DNA of 64,000 nt from Pseudomonas sp. RIT-PI-r (GCF_001297015.1 NZ_LIGE01000025.1:868001-932000), one strand, 5' to 3'; shown: positions 1 to 8,726, counted from the first letter of the stretch. Notes: generated by a model not told the origin, from the letters alone. Program-made: numbers and translations.

Positions 1-2
1 TG

Positions 3-221
3 GAGCTGTTGCGTTCACTGCAAGCCAAGTACAACCTGACGTATTTGTTTATCAGCCATGACCTGGCTGTCGTCAAAGCGCTGAGCCACCAGTTGATGGT
101 GGTCAAGCATGGCCAAGTGGTCGAACAGGGAGACGCGCAAAGTATTTTTGCCGCCCCCCAACATCCGTATACACAGCAGTTGCTGGAAGCCGCTTTTTTG
201 GCACCAGCCACTGCGCAATAA
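3..221 (+). CDS. yejF: Peptide ABC transporter ATP-binding protein, C-terminal fragment (YejF/OppDF type)
   Basis: The reading frame is open from the left edge, so only the last 72 or so residues are present. The fragment holds the end of the second nucleotide-binding domain: a Walker-B-distal '[17 protein letters not shown]' segment with the H-loop histidine, followed by 'QHPYTQQLL', the oligopeptide-transporter ATPase C-terminal signature. By family knowledge it would energise uptake of oligopeptides or microcin-C-like compounds at the inner membrane. In P. aeruginosa a peptide transporter ATPase (NppD, PA1807) lies beside fabI, which matches the next gene here. fabI follows after 19 bp. 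The exact substrate cannot be read from this piece. Confidence 0.85.
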   Translation, partial: ELLRSLQAKYNLTYLFISHDLAVVKALSHQLMVVKHGQVVEQGDAQSIFAAPQHPYTQQLLEAAFLAPATAQ

Positions 222-240
222 CCTGAAAGAGGAGCAACAC

Positions 241-1035
241 ATGGGTTTTCTCGCCGGTAAGCGCGTACTGATCGTCGGTGTCGCCAGCAAGCTGTCCATC
301 GCATCCGGCATCGCTGCCGCCATGCATCGCGAGGGCGCTGAGCTTGCCTTCACTTATCAGAACGACAAACTGAAAGGTCGTGTTGAAGAATTCGCCCAAG
401 GCTGGGGTTCGAGCCCTGAGCTGTGCTTCCCGTGCGACGTGGCCAGCGATGAAGAAATCGCCAAGGTCTTCGAAGCACTGAGCAAGAAGTGGGATGGCCT
501 GGACTGCATCGTCCACTCCGTTGGTTTCGCCCCGGGCGACCAACTGGACGGCGACTTCACCGAAGCCACCACCCGTGACGGTTTCCGCATCGCTCACGAC
601 ATCAGCGCCTACAGCTTCGTGGCCCTGGCCAAAGCCGGTCGCGAAATGATGAAAGGCCGCAACGGCAGCCTGCTGACCCTGTCGTACCTGGGCGCCGAGC
701 GCACCATGCCGAACTACAACGTGATGGGCATGGCCAAGGCTTCGCTGGAAGCTGGCGTACGTTACCTGGCCGGCTCCCTGGGCCCGGACGGCACCCGCGT
801 CAACTGCGTATCGGCTGGCCCGATCCGTACCCTGGCAGCTTCGGGCATCAAGAACTTCCGCAAGATGCTGGCCGCCAACGAAGCGCAAACCCCGCTGCGT
901 CGCAACGTCACCATCGACGAAGTCGGCAACGCCGGCGCCTTCCTGTGCTCCGACCTGGCGTCGGGCATCAGCGGTGAAATCATGTACGTCGACGGCGGCT
1001 TCAACACCACCGCCATGGGCAACATCGAAGAGTGA
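241..1035 (+). CDS. fabI: Enoyl-[acyl-carrier-protein] reductase (NADH) FabI
   Basis: This is a 264-residue short-chain dehydrogenase of the FabI class, which reduces trans-2-enoyl-ACP in the last step of each fatty acid elongation cycle in the cytosol. The N-terminal '[20 protein letters not shown]' is the FabI-type nucleotide-binding segment, and the catalytic Y-x6-K signature is seen as 'YNVMGMAK' (Tyr159, Lys166). The length matches the usual pseudomonad FabI. The ATG at 241 has 'AGAGGAGC' just upstream; a longer in-frame extension overlaps the preceding gene and is rejected. A strong Rho-independent terminator follows at once. Confidence 0.97.
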   Translation: MGFLAGKRVLIVGVASKLSIASGIAAAMHREGAELAFTYQNDKLKGRVEEFAQGWGSSPELCFPCDVASDEEIAKVFEALSKKWDGLDCIVHSVGFAPGDQLDGDFTEATTRDGFRIAHDISAYSFVALAKAGREMMKGRNGSLLTLSYLGAERTMPNYNVMGMAKASLEAGVRYLAGSLGPDGTRVNCVSAGPIRTLAASGIKNFRKMLAANEAQTPLRRNVTIDEVGNAGAFLCSDLASGISGEIMYVDGGFNTTAMGNIEE

Positions 1036-1051
1036 TCTTCGCTTAGCCGAT

Positions 1052-1082
1052 AAAAAACCCGCCTCTTCAGGCGGGTTTTTTT
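1052..1082 (+). terminator. Rho-independent terminator of fabI
   Basis: A perfect stem AAAAACCCGCC / GGCGGGTTTTT with a 6-nt loop ends in a T run, 17 nt after the fabI stop codon. Confidence 0.93.
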
Positions 1083-1104
1083 ATGCCTGCAACACTGCCC
1101 CCCT

Positions 1105-1393
1105 GTGGGAGTGAGCCTGCTCGCGATGGCGTCCATTCAGTCCCCTGTTCATTGCCTGACCCAACGCTTTCGCGAGCAGGCTCGCTCCCACAGGGATTTG
1201 TGGTGAACCGGGATTTTGAAAACACCCGACACCATTGTAGGAGTGCGCCTGCTCGCGATGGCGGTGGGTCAGCCGATGACGATGTTGAATGTGCGGACGC
1301 CATCGCTGGCAAGCCAGCTCCCACAGGTTTCTCGGGTGTTCACAAAATCCCGGTTCACTGCAGATCCCTGTGGGAGCTGGCTTGCCAGCGATG
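1105..1393. repeat. REP cluster (five REP units) between fabI and the cyclase gene
   Basis: This stretch holds two inverted REP pairs (1105-1191 and 1237-1325) and one single unit (1370-1393). The units are of the types GTGGGAGTGAGCCTGCTCGCGA and GTGGGAGCTGGCTTGCCAGCGA. No gene is seen here; the open frames crossing it are by-products of the repeats. It lies between convergently transcribed genes, the usual place for pseudomonad REP sequences. Confidence 0.85.
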
Positions 1394-1402
1394 AGGCCCG
1401 AA

Positions 1403-2374
1403 CTAACAACCCTTCAGTGCCTGCTTGTGCGCATACATCGCGCCATCAGCATCCGCCAGCAGCCGATCCACGGTCTCATGGCGTTTGGCGTCGTATTCGA
1501 TCTGGCCGACGCTGAAGCGAATCGCATAGCCCCGGTGCAGCGTGGCATTACGCTCTTCGAGGATTTCCTTGAGCCGCGCCATGATCGTCGTGGTTTCGAT
1601 ATGGCTCGACCCCGTCAGCAGCGCAACAAACTCATCCCCGCCCAAACGCCCGACCACATCGCTTTCGCGAAAGGCAATGCGCAGCACGTCGGCGAAAGTC
1701 TTCAGCGCACTGTCACCCTCGGCATGCCCATACAGATCGTTGATCTGTTTGAAGTCATTGAGATCGAAAAACAGCAACGTCGCGGGCCGATCAAGCCGGG
1801 CGCAGGCGTCCAGCGCATGCTGGGCCAACTGCTTGAAACCGCGGCGATTGGACAGCAGCGTCAGCTCGTCCATGCTCGCCATCTGCACAGCCGTCAGTTC
1901 TTGCTCGGCCATTTCCGCCAGGTCGCGCAACAACGCGCGCTCTTCATCGTCGAGTTCGCGGGGTTTGGTGTCGATCAGACACAGCGTGCCCATTTTATTG
2001 CCGTTGGGCACGGTCAATGGGTAACCGGCGTAGAAGCGGATATTCGGCGCACCAGTGACCAGCGGATTGTCATGAAAGCGCACATCCTCACGGGCATCGG
2101 GCACCAGCAGGAGTTCGTTCTGCAGTATCGCGTGGCCGCAGAACGAAACATCCCGTGGCGTTTCAGTGGCATCCAGGCCCACGCAGGACTTGAACCACTG
2201 ACGATCCTTGTCGACCAGCGTCACCAGTGCAATCGGCACGTTGAACAGGCGCTTGGCCAGCCGTGTCAGTCGGTCGAACCGCTCCTCCGGCGCCGAGTCA
2301 AGCAGGTCAAGGCCGTGCAGCGCTTGAAGACGTTTATCCTCATTGGCGGGTTTTCCAGGAACCAGCATTCGCAC
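1403..2374 (-). CDS. GAF-GGDEF diguanylate cyclase
   Basis: A 323-residue protein with no signal peptide or membrane segment. Residues about 25-165 form a GAF sensor domain ('FNVPIALVTLVDKDRQWFKSCVGL', 'FYAGYPL'), and residues about 170-320 a GGDEF domain. The active-site GGDEF motif starts at residue 245 in 'RLGGDEFVALL'. An inhibitory-site RxxD (RESD) sits five residues before it, so catalysis and product feedback both look intact. It should make cyclic di-GMP from two GTP in response to a ligand or redox signal bound by the GAF domain; the signal is unknown. Two start codons lie two codons apart (2374 and 2368). It stands alone, convergent with fabI across the REP cluster. Confidence 0.93.
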   Translation of the reverse strand: MRMLVPGKPANEDKRLQALHGLDLLDSAPEERFDRLTRLAKRLFNVPIALVTLVDKDRQWFKSCVGLDATETPRDVSFCGHAILQNELLLVPDAREDVRFHDNPLVTGAPNIRFYAGYPLTVPNGNKMGTLCLIDTKPRELDDEERALLRDLAEMAEQELTAVQMASMDELTLLSNRRGFKQLAQHALDACARLDRPATLLFFDLNDFKQINDLYGHAEGDSALKTFADVLRIAFRESDVVGRLGGDEFVALLTGSSHIETTTIMARLKEILEERNATLHRGYAIRFSVGQIEYDAKRHETVDRLLADADGAMYAHKQALKGC

Positions 2375-2431
2375 ACTCCGTTGGCATCAATGCTCTTCAG
2401 CGTAGCGTTAAATCCGCGTGAGTTCTTCTCA

Positions 2432-3010
2432 TCAGATCCCCGCCACCGGACATGGCCCGCCGGCATCGGCCCACAGCTTGAATTGCGCGACAAAAATATC
2501 GTGCGGCACCGGCACGGGCGCGCGCCCTGCTCCGGGGTTCCAGCCCCACAGCACCAGTTTGTCTTCGCTGACGTGTTTGATCAGCGCGGCAAAATCGCGA
2601 TCACCATTGCTCGAGCGATCCTTGATCATCGCGCAGAGTTTGTCCGCTGGCAGGCCGATCCAGGCCATTTTGTGCGCCGCCGGTGGCAGGCTCCAATGCG
2701 GCGCCCCCGGTGGCGCATGCGGGCCGTAACTGGCCGGCGGATTGTTTTCCGCGTGACAGGTCGCGCACGGCAAACCGGCGGCGCCCTTGCCGTCCATGCC
2801 GCGCACCACGTTCATCGCATGGGGAATGCCGGCGTCGAACTGCAGCGGCGCATCCCCGGGAATGTGGCAGTTCTGGCAACGCGGGCTCTGGAAGACTTTC
2901 TGCACCGTACCAAAGGCTTTCAAGGCTTCCTGATCATCGGCAAACAGATCCGAGGCGTAACCGCCCAGTCCCAACAGAATCACCGTGCCCAACACTAGAT
3001 GTCGCTTCAT
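2432..3010 (-). CDS. Diheme c-type cytochrome associated with the isoquinoline-oxidoreductase-like operon
   Basis: A 192-residue protein starting 'MKRHLVLGTVILLGLGGYASDLFA', a Sec signal peptide, so it should be periplasmic. Two CxxCH heme-binding motifs are visible, CQNCH and CATCH. Its start lies one base after the stop of the molybdenum hydroxylase large subunit, so it is the third gene of the same operon and probably carries electrons away from that enzyme. An upstream in-frame extension (to 3043) would overlap the previous gene and lacks a signal peptide, so the ATG at 3010 is chosen. Confidence 0.85.
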   Translation of the reverse strand: MKRHLVLGTVILLGLGGYASDLFADDQEALKAFGTVQKVFQSPRCQNCHIPGDAPLQFDAGIPHAMNVVRGMDGKGAAGLPCATCHAENNPPASYGPHAPPGAPHWSLPPAAHKMAWIGLPADKLCAMIKDRSSNGDRDFAALIKHVSEDKLVLWGWNPGAGRAPVPVPHDIFVAQFKLWADAGGPCPVAGI

Positions 3011-3011
3011 C

Positions 3012-5173
3012 TCACACCCCCGACAGTTGCAGCGGCAACTCACGCAGACGTTGCCCGGTCAGGGCGAACACGGCGTTGGCCACGGCTGGCGCGGTCGGCG
3101 GCACACCGGCCTCGCCGATGCCGCCGGGTTTGTCGCTGCTCGGCACAATATGCACCTCGACCACCGGCATCTCGTTGAGCCGCAGCACCTGATAATCGTG
3201 ATAGTTGGACTGCACCACCGCGCCGTCCTTGAGCGTCAGTTTGCTGTGCAGCGCCATACCCAGGCCGAAGGTGATGCACGCCTCCATCTGCGCAGCGATG
3301 CTCTGCGGGTTCACCGCAATCCCGCAGTCCACGGCGCAAACCACGCGATGCACGCGAATCTTCAGATTGTCCTGCGACACCTCGGCGACCTGGGCGACGT
3401 AGCTGCCGAATGATTCGTGTACCGCCACGCCGAGGCTATGGCCATCCGGCAGCGGCGCTTTCCAGTTGGCTTTTTCAACCGCCAGATTGAGCACACCCAG
3501 ATGCCGAGGATGATCCTTGAGCAACGTTCGTCGGTATTCGACCGGATCCTTGCCGGCCGCCGTGGCCATTTCATCGATCAGCGATTCCATGACAAACGCC
3601 GTGTGGCTATGGCCTACCGAGCGCAACCACAGCACATTGATCCCGGTCTGCGGCGAATGCAGATCGACTTGATGATTGGCCAGGCCTTTGACGTAAGGGC
3701 TGTCAGAGACGCCTTCGACCGACGTCGCGTCAACGCCGTTCTTGACCATGGTTTTTTCCAGCATGGTGCCGGCCATGATCGACTGCCCGACCAACACATG
3801 CTGCCAACTCGACGGCAAACCATCCGCGCCCAAACCGATCTTGGCCTGGTGCAGGAACATCGAGCGGTAGTAACCGCCGCGAATATCGTCTTCCCGCGAC
3901 CACACGGTTTTTACCGGCATGGCGGCGGCTTTCGCCACTTGCCCCGCTTCGGCGACAAAGTCTGCGTCGGATTGGCCCTGCGTCCAAAACCACCGCCAAG
4001 AAATTCCGTGTGGATTTCGACCTGCTCCGGCTTCAGCCCGGTGATCTTGCCGGCGACCATTTGATCGAGCGTCTGAAACTGTGTGCCGGTCCAGATTTCG
4101 CATTTCTCGGCACTGATCTTCACCGTGCAGTTGAGCGGCTCCATCGGCGCGTGAGCCAGATAGGGCACGCTGTATTCGACGTCGATCTTCTTCGCCGCCT
4201 TGCCAAAACTGCCCTTGGCATCCCCGGCCTGACTCGCCGACGTGCCTTGCGTGGCGGCCAGTTTGCGGAAACTCGCCAGCAATTTCTCGCTGCTCAGATC
4301 CGCATGCGGGCCCAGATCCCAATCGATCTTCAGCGCATCACGACCCAGCTTCGCTGCCCAGTAATGATCGGCAATCACCGCCACGCCCGTCGGCACTTGC
4401 AGCACTTTGTGCACGCCCGGCACCGCCAGCGCTTCAGCCCCTTCGAAGGATTTCACACTGGCGCCGAACACCGGTGCACGGGCGACCATCGCAGTCATCA
4501 AACCTTCAAATTGCACGTCCATTCCGAACTTGGCGCGGCCGGTGATTTTTTCCGGCGTATCGAGGCGTTTGGTCGGTTTGCCAATGATTTTCCAGTCTTT
4601 GGCCTCCTTGAAAGTAATCGACTTCGGATCCGGCACCGGCAGTTGTCCGGCGGCGTCCGCCAGCTCGCCATAAGTTGCACGTTTATCGCCCGCAATCACC
4701 ACACCGGATTCGGTACGAATGGTTGACGGTGCGACCTCAAAGCGCTTCGCCGCCGCCTCCACCAACATCTGCCGCGCCGTCGCGCCGGCCAGACGATAGC
4801 GATCAAACTCCATCCACGTCGACGTCGAACCGCCGGTAATCTGCATGCCGCCAAACCCCGGCATGCCGTAATCCGCCGCTGACGCCGGCGAGTGTTCGAC
4901 GCGGATCTTCGACCAATCCGCGTCCAGTTCCTCGGCAATCAACATGGTCAGGCCGGTCCAGATGCCCTGGCCCATCTCCGAATGCCCGAGCAACACGGTG
5001 ACGCTGTTGTCCGCCGCGATGCGCAAAAACGCATTTGGCGCGAAAACCTTGCCCTCATTTTCGGCCGCATAGGCAAACTTGTGGCCGCCGGGGACGACAA
5101 ACGCCACCACCAACCCACCGCCCAACACGGCACTGCCTTTGAGAAAACCCCGACGCGATACAGGACTGTTCAT
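3012..5173 (-). pseudogene. iorB: Isoquinoline 1-oxidoreductase beta-like molybdopterin subunit, frameshifted
   Basis: The first part (from 5173) starts 'MNSPVSRRGFLKGSAVLGGG', a twin-arginine signal (SRRGFLKG), so the enzyme would be exported folded. It continues as an aldehyde oxidase/xanthine dehydrogenase molybdopterin-binding family protein to 'EFLGGGFGRRANP', the conserved GGGFG motif. There the frame is lost. The expected continuation ('DFVAEAGQVAKAAAMPVKTVWSRED') carries on in another frame and runs intact to 'LQLSGV' at 3012. Deletion of one base near 3965-3968 explains it. The two pieces together give the family's normal length, about 720 residues. Either the gene is recently broken or one base is missing from the assembly. 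It lies between the 2Fe-2S subunit and a diheme cytochrome. Confidence 0.88.
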
Positions 5174-5192
5174 CGTCTATCTCCCCGCAAAA

Positions 5193-5648
5193 TCAGCCGA
5201 TTTCCGAAGCACGCTTCACTGCCGCACGAATGCGCGGATAGGTGCCGCAGCGGCAGATATTGCCGGAGAGCGCCTGATCGATATCGCTGTCGGTGGGTTT
5301 GGGGATTTTCGCCAGCAAGGCGGCGGCCGACATGATCTGCCCCGACTGGCAGTAACCACACTGCACCACGTCGAGTTCGGCCCAGGCTTGCTGCACCGGG
5401 TGCGAGCCGTCGGTGGACAGGCCTTCGATGGTAAGAATTTTTTGTCCATGGGCTACGGCGGTTGCGGGCGTGATACAGGCGCGTAATGGCGCCCCGTCAA
5501 CGTGCACGGTGCAGGCCCCGCACTGGGCCATGCCACAGCCGAATTTGGTGCCGGTCAGGTGCGCGACATCGCGCAGGACCCAGAGCAACGGCATGTCCGC
5601 GGGGACATCGAGCTCCTGATCCTTGCCATTGATATTCAAGGTCAGCAT
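5193..5648 (-). CDS. iorA: Isoquinoline 1-oxidoreductase alpha-like 2Fe-2S subunit
   Basis: A 151-residue small subunit of a molybdenum hydroxylase. The N-terminal plant-ferredoxin-type cluster is seen as '[16 protein letters not shown]' with a further Cys in 'RACITP'; the C-terminal [2Fe-2S]-binding helical domain has '[10 protein letters not shown]' and '[15 protein letters not shown]'. It passes electrons from the molybdopterin subunit to the acceptor. The large subunit starts 19 bp downstream. As the partner gene is frameshifted, the enzyme may no longer be made. The true substrate (an N-heterocycle or aldehyde) cannot be read from the sequence. Confidence 0.9.
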   Translation of the reverse strand: MLTLNINGKDQELDVPADMPLLWVLRDVAHLTGTKFGCGMAQCGACTVHVDGAPLRACITPATAVAHGQKILTIEGLSTDGSHPVQQAWAELDVVQCGYCQSGQIMSAAALLAKIPKPTDSDIDQALSGNICRCGTYPRIRAAVKRASEIG

Positions 5649-5912
5649 CGGGGGATTTCCTCAGACTCACGGTGTTCTGAAGGGGCGTCGCTGTGGCCAT
5701 CAATGCCTACGCGCGCCTCGGCTTATCCCTTTCAGCAAAGCCTAATTTGCGCACGAAGCCAGACGTTGCGACCACCGGTCATGCAGATGTCGACTTTAAT
5801 CCTACAGTTGATAACGGCTCGCACTGAGCCAGCGCAGCAGAAATCCATCCTGAGCAAAACGGTCCGCGCTTGCCGCGCGGGTTATCCATCACATTGGTCT
5901 GGAGTCGCGAAC

Positions 5913-6743
5913 ATGGGATTTGTCACCACCAAAGACGGCGTCGAAATCTTCTACAAAGACTGGGGCCCGAAAGACGCGCCGGTGATCCACTTCCACCACG
6001 GCTGGCCGCTCAGCTCGGACGATTGGGATGCGCAGATGCTGTTCTTCCTCGGCAAAGGCTTCCGGGTGGTTGCCCATGATCGCCGTGGGCACGGGCGTTC
6101 GAGCCAGGTCTGGGACGGGCACGATATGGATCATTACGCCGACGATACGCTGGCGGTGGTCAATCATCTGGGCCTGAAGAACGTCGTGCACGTCGGCCAC
6201 TCGACCGGTGGTGGTGAGGTGATTCATTACATCGCCCGGCATGGCCAGGACAACGTCGCCAAAGGCGTGTTGATCAGTGCGGTGCCGCCGTTGATGGTGC
6301 AGACCGAAAGCAAACCGGGTGGGTTGCCGAAATCGGTGTTCGATGATTTTCAGGCGCAGTTGGCGGCGAATCGTGCGCAGTTTTATCGGGATATTCCGAC
6401 AGGGCCTTTTTATGGCTACAACCGGCCCGGGGCCACGCCATCGGAGGGGATTATTGCCAATTGGTGGCGTCAGGGCATGATCGGTGGGGCGAAGGCGCAC
6501 TACGATGGGATCGTGGCGTTTTCGCAGACGGATTTCACCGAGGACTTGAAGAAGGTCACGGTGCCGGTGCTGGTGATGCATGGCGAGGATGATCAGATTG
6601 TGCCGTATGCGAACTCTGGACCGTTGTCGGCCAAGTTGCTGCCCAATGGCACGCTGAAGTCATATCCGGGGTTCCCGCACGGGATGCCGACGACGGAGGC
6701 CGAAACGATCAACGCGGATCTTTTAGCCTTTATTCGCGGCTGA
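5913..6743 (+). CDS. Alpha/beta hydrolase of the arylesterase / cofactor-free haloperoxidase family
   Basis: A 276-residue cytosolic alpha/beta hydrolase. The nucleophile elbow is 'GHSTGG' (Ser97), the oxyanion region 'HHGWPLSSDDW' with 'HDRRGHGRS' following, the acid 'HGEDDQIVP' and the C-terminal histidine 'FPHGM'. This set is typical of pseudomonad aryl esterases and non-heme chloroperoxidases. The ATG at 5913 follows 'GGAG' at good spacing; the longer upstream frame has no family similarity. The last six codons and stop lie inside a 240-bp tandem duplication. Confidence 0.88.
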   Translation: MGFVTTKDGVEIFYKDWGPKDAPVIHFHHGWPLSSDDWDAQMLFFLGKGFRVVAHDRRGHGRSSQVWDGHDMDHYADDTLAVVNHLGLKNVVHVGHSTGGGEVIHYIARHGQDNVAKGVLISAVPPLMVQTESKPGGLPKSVFDDFQAQLAANRAQFYRDIPTGPFYGYNRPGATPSEGIIANWWRQGMIGGAKAHYDGIVAFSQTDFTEDLKKVTVPVLVMHGEDDQIVPYANSGPLSAKLLPNGTLKSYPGFPHGMPTTEAETINADLLAFIRG

Positions 6744-7200
6744 GTTGAGCGGCAGCCATACACTCCCCCTGTGGGAGCTGGCTTGCCAGCGAAGGCGGCG
6801 GCACATTCAACATCATTGTTGCCTGACCCACCGCTATCGCTGGCAAGCCAGCTCCCACAGTGTTTTGTGCCAACCCGCAATTCTGTGATCCACACCAATC
6901 CCTTGTAGGAGCCAGCCTGCTGGCGATGGCGACGGGTCAGCCAAAGAAGGTGTTGACTGATGTTGGCCTTTATTCGCGGTTGAGTTGAGCGGCAGCCATA
7001 CACTCCCCCTGTGGGAGCTGGCTTGCCAGCGAAGGCGGCGGCACATTCAACATCCTTGTTGCCTGACCTACCGCTATCGCTGGCAAGCCAGCTCCCACAG
7101 TGTTTTGTGCCAACCCGCAACTCTGTGATCCACACCAATCCCTTGTAGGAGCCCGCCTGCTGGCGATGGCGACGGGTCAGCCAAAGAAGGTGTTGGCTGA
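6726..7200. repeat. 240-bp direct tandem duplication including REP units and the esterase 3' end
   Basis: 6726-6965 and 6966-7200 are copies at a period of exactly 240 bp, differing at about six positions. Each copy holds the last codons and stop of the upstream esterase ('GCCTTTATTCGCGG..TGA'), an inverted REP pair (GTGGGAGCTGGCTTGCCAGCGA with its complement) and a further single unit (GTAGGAGCC.GCCTGCTGGCGATG). No gene is seen; the minus-strand frames here are repeat by-products. Confidence 0.92.
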
Positions 7201-7259
7201 CCTAGCGCATTCGCTAGCAGGCTAGCTGTGGTCCCAAAAAGGTCGGCTGAGGGTTGCAA

Positions 7260-7652
7260 TTATTCTTCGGTGCGCTCCGTGCTCTCGCGATCACGCTCGT
7301 AGTGGTGAGCCAGTGGCAGCGCAGGTAGCCAAGACTCGCGGCGAATAGTCCAGAGTTCGTAAGTGGGTTTGAACTGATTAGGCTCATCGAGCGATCCGAC
7401 GTTGACCTCTACTTCATCTGCCGAACGCGTGAACACCGGAGAGCCGCAGCGCGGGCAGAAAAAGCGTCCGTTGTAGTCGCGGGTTTCGCCGGTGACTTTC
7501 AGCGCATCCTCGGGAAATATGGCCGAGGTGCCGAACAGCGCGCCATGGCGCTTGCGGCAGTCGAGGCAGTGGCAGATGCCGACGCGGTAGGGCTGACCTG
7601 TCACTTCGAAACGGACATCGCCGCATAGGCAGCCGCCGGTCAATCGATTCAT
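7260..7652 (-). CDS. GFA-family zinc protein (CENP-V/GFA domain)
   Basis: A 130-residue protein of the glutathione-dependent formaldehyde-activating enzyme family. Zinc-ligand motifs are seen as 'GGCLCGDVRF', 'CHCLDCRKRHGA' and 'FFCPRCGSPVF', covering most of the length. Members bind glutathione adducts or act as small zinc folds; very few have a proven reaction, so the activity is left open. A second, more distant GFA gene lies at 33613-34101. The C-terminal tail is rich in charge (RDRESTERTEE). Confidence 0.88.
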   Translation of the reverse strand: MNRLTGGCLCGDVRFEVTGQPYRVGICHCLDCRKRHGALFGTSAIFPEDALKVTGETRDYNGRFFCPRCGSPVFTRSADEVEVNVGSLDEPNQFKPTYELWTIRRESWLPALPLAHHYERDRESTERTEE

Positions 7653-7664
7653 GTCACACCTCCT

Positions 7665-7805
7665 CTAAGGCAGCCTGCCAGTGATCAGAAATTTTCTGAA
7701 AACTTTTCGCCCATCACGCGCGGCTTGCCGAACATCAAGAAATGTCAGCTCTTCACGAACAGATTTTTTTTTGGAAGGTTTGTCGTTCTTTCCGGTGGTG
7801 GCCAT
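7665..7805 (-). CDS. Small basic hypothetical protein (46 aa)
   Basis: The frame from ATG 7805 encodes 46 residues, lysine-rich at the N-terminus ('GKNDKPSKKKSVREE') and basic at the C-terminus ('RKVFRKFLITG'). 'AGAGG' sits seven bases before the ATG. It ends 12 bp before the GFA gene on the same strand and could be its upstream operon partner. No family is recognised and no motif assigns a function; the call rests on the ribosome binding site and position only. Confidence 0.45.
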   Translation of the reverse strand: MATTGKNDKPSKKKSVREELTFLDVRQAARDGRKVFRKFLITGRLP

Positions 7806-8084
7806 CGTAGCCTCTGAATACTGACTGACTGGTTTGATAAAGCTCTGTGCAGCAAACAATAGAATTCTGCGTTCAGACGGGCAAGTCGGTGGAATCTGGA
7901 ACAGTCGTAGGGCGTGGAGTACAAACCTGTAGTCCAGAAGGTGCCCTGGTTTGGACTCTGACCATTCAACTTCGTACTTAGGTAAACGTCATCCGGTTAT
8001 CACGTTTAAAGCACACAAACCGTTACGCCATCCTCCCTACAACACCTTGCGCCGTTACCTACGCGTACGCCAGAATCCGCCGGC

Positions 8085-8340
8085 TTACACGGCTATGGGC
8101 CGGGCTATATCGTTTGCCTGTCACTGCAAAACAGTGATCGGGTTTGGTAGCCCGTCTGTAATAGCCGTGTGACAACACCCAGTGCTGTGTCTTTGTGGAG
8201 GCTCAGTTCAATGGTAGTCATGCGTGGGGCTCACTCGTGAGCGCCGGGTTCCTATTGCAGCCGGTCTACCAACCCGCGTATGGCCACCACCCACTCGTTT
8301 GGTAGCGAGAGTGATGGCTCCTTAAACTGCGATAGGAGTT
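8085..8340 (+). promoter_or_regulatory. Structured leader region before the DUF6124-type gene
   Basis: A non-coding stretch with several pairings. A 10-bp perfect stem ACACGGCTAT (8087-8096) / ATAGCCGTGT (8161-8170) encloses hairpins CACTG/CAGTG (8122-8126/8132-8136) and CGGG/CCCG (8139-8142/8151-8154). A hairpin GCTCA/TGAGC lies at 8229-8242. CTACCAA (8266-8272) pairs with TTGGTAG (8299-8305). CTCCT (8318-8322) pairs with AGGAG (8334-8338), the ribosome binding site of the next gene. The layout suggests a cis-acting RNA with translational control; function is inferred. The 280 or so bases before it (7806-8084) hold nothing recognised except an inverted repeat AAACGT/ACGTTT at 7984-8007. Confidence 0.6.
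8211..8240 (+). CDS. Putative 9-codon upstream ORF (leader peptide MVVMRGAHS)
   Basis: ATG 8211 is preceded by a full GGAGG at 8197-8201 with 9-nt spacing, better than many real genes here. The frame runs nine codons to TGA 8238, and that stop lies inside the GCTCA/TGAGC hairpin. It is far too short to assign by similarity. Its placement between two structured blocks suggests that ribosome transit changes the downstream fold. A second in-frame ATG lies at 8220. Confidence 0.4.
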   Translation: MVVMRGAHS

Positions 8341-8346
8341 TCATCC

Positions 8347-8712
8347 ATGTTCAAAATCACGCCAAATCCACCGCCCACCGATCCAATCCCTCACGACCCC
8401 GCGCTCAATCCGCAAAAGGTCAAAGAAGCCACCGACCGCGCCCTCGACTACTACCTGCGACCCGAAGCCCTGGGTGCTCCACCAAGCTCGCCCCCGTTTC
8501 GCCCCGTCTACCTTGTCGACCCTACGCTGGATGAAGAAACCCTGTTGGTCGAAGCCTGTGAGTCGCTTTCCTACGCCCACTCCATGGCCGGTAACATCGC
8601 CAACTCAATAGGCGGCCCGGAGCGCAAACCGCTGCTGGCGCTGCAACAGGTGATCATGCTGAACGAGCTGTTGGTCAACCATCTGCTGGACAAACTGCGC
8701 ATCCCGCAATAA
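8347..8712 (+). CDS. DUF6124-type (formerly DUF3077-like) small protein
   Basis: A 121-residue protein starting 'MFKITPNPPPTDPI', the N-terminal signature I associate with a pseudomonad-specific family found in several copies per genome. No signal peptide or membrane segment is visible. The C-terminal half is helical and hydrophobic ('LLVEACESLSYAHSMAGNIANSIG', 'PLLALQQVIMLNELLVNHLLDKL'). The function is unknown. AGGAG lies 8 nt before the ATG but can pair with an upstream CTCCT, so translation may be controlled. A perfect 10-bp hairpin follows the stop. Confidence 0.8.
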   Translation: MFKITPNPPPTDPIPHDPALNPQKVKEATDRALDYYLRPEALGAPPSSPPFRPVYLVDPTLDEETLLVEACESLSYAHSMAGNIANSIGGPERKPLLALQQVIMLNELLVNHLLDKLRIPQ

Positions 8713-8726
8713 TCACCTGACCGAAT

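Noticed and set aside
103..888. Long minus-strand open frame antisense to fabI
   Set aside because: It is a shadow of the GC-rich fabI gene: no ribosome binding site, no recognisable family, and codon pattern follows fabI on the other strand.
1105..1393. REP cluster as a CRISPR array
   Set aside because: Units alternate in orientation, spacing is irregular and the units belong to known REP families; no direct repeat-spacer pattern exists.
6593..7138. 181-residue minus-strand frame with internal repeats
   Set aside because: It runs through the tandem duplication and REP units and into the end of the esterase; the apparent protein repeat is only the DNA repeat.
8280..8534. 84-residue plus-strand frame starting in the DUF6124 leader
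   Set aside because: No ribosome binding site precedes ATG 8280, and most of it overlaps the DUF6124-type gene out of frame.
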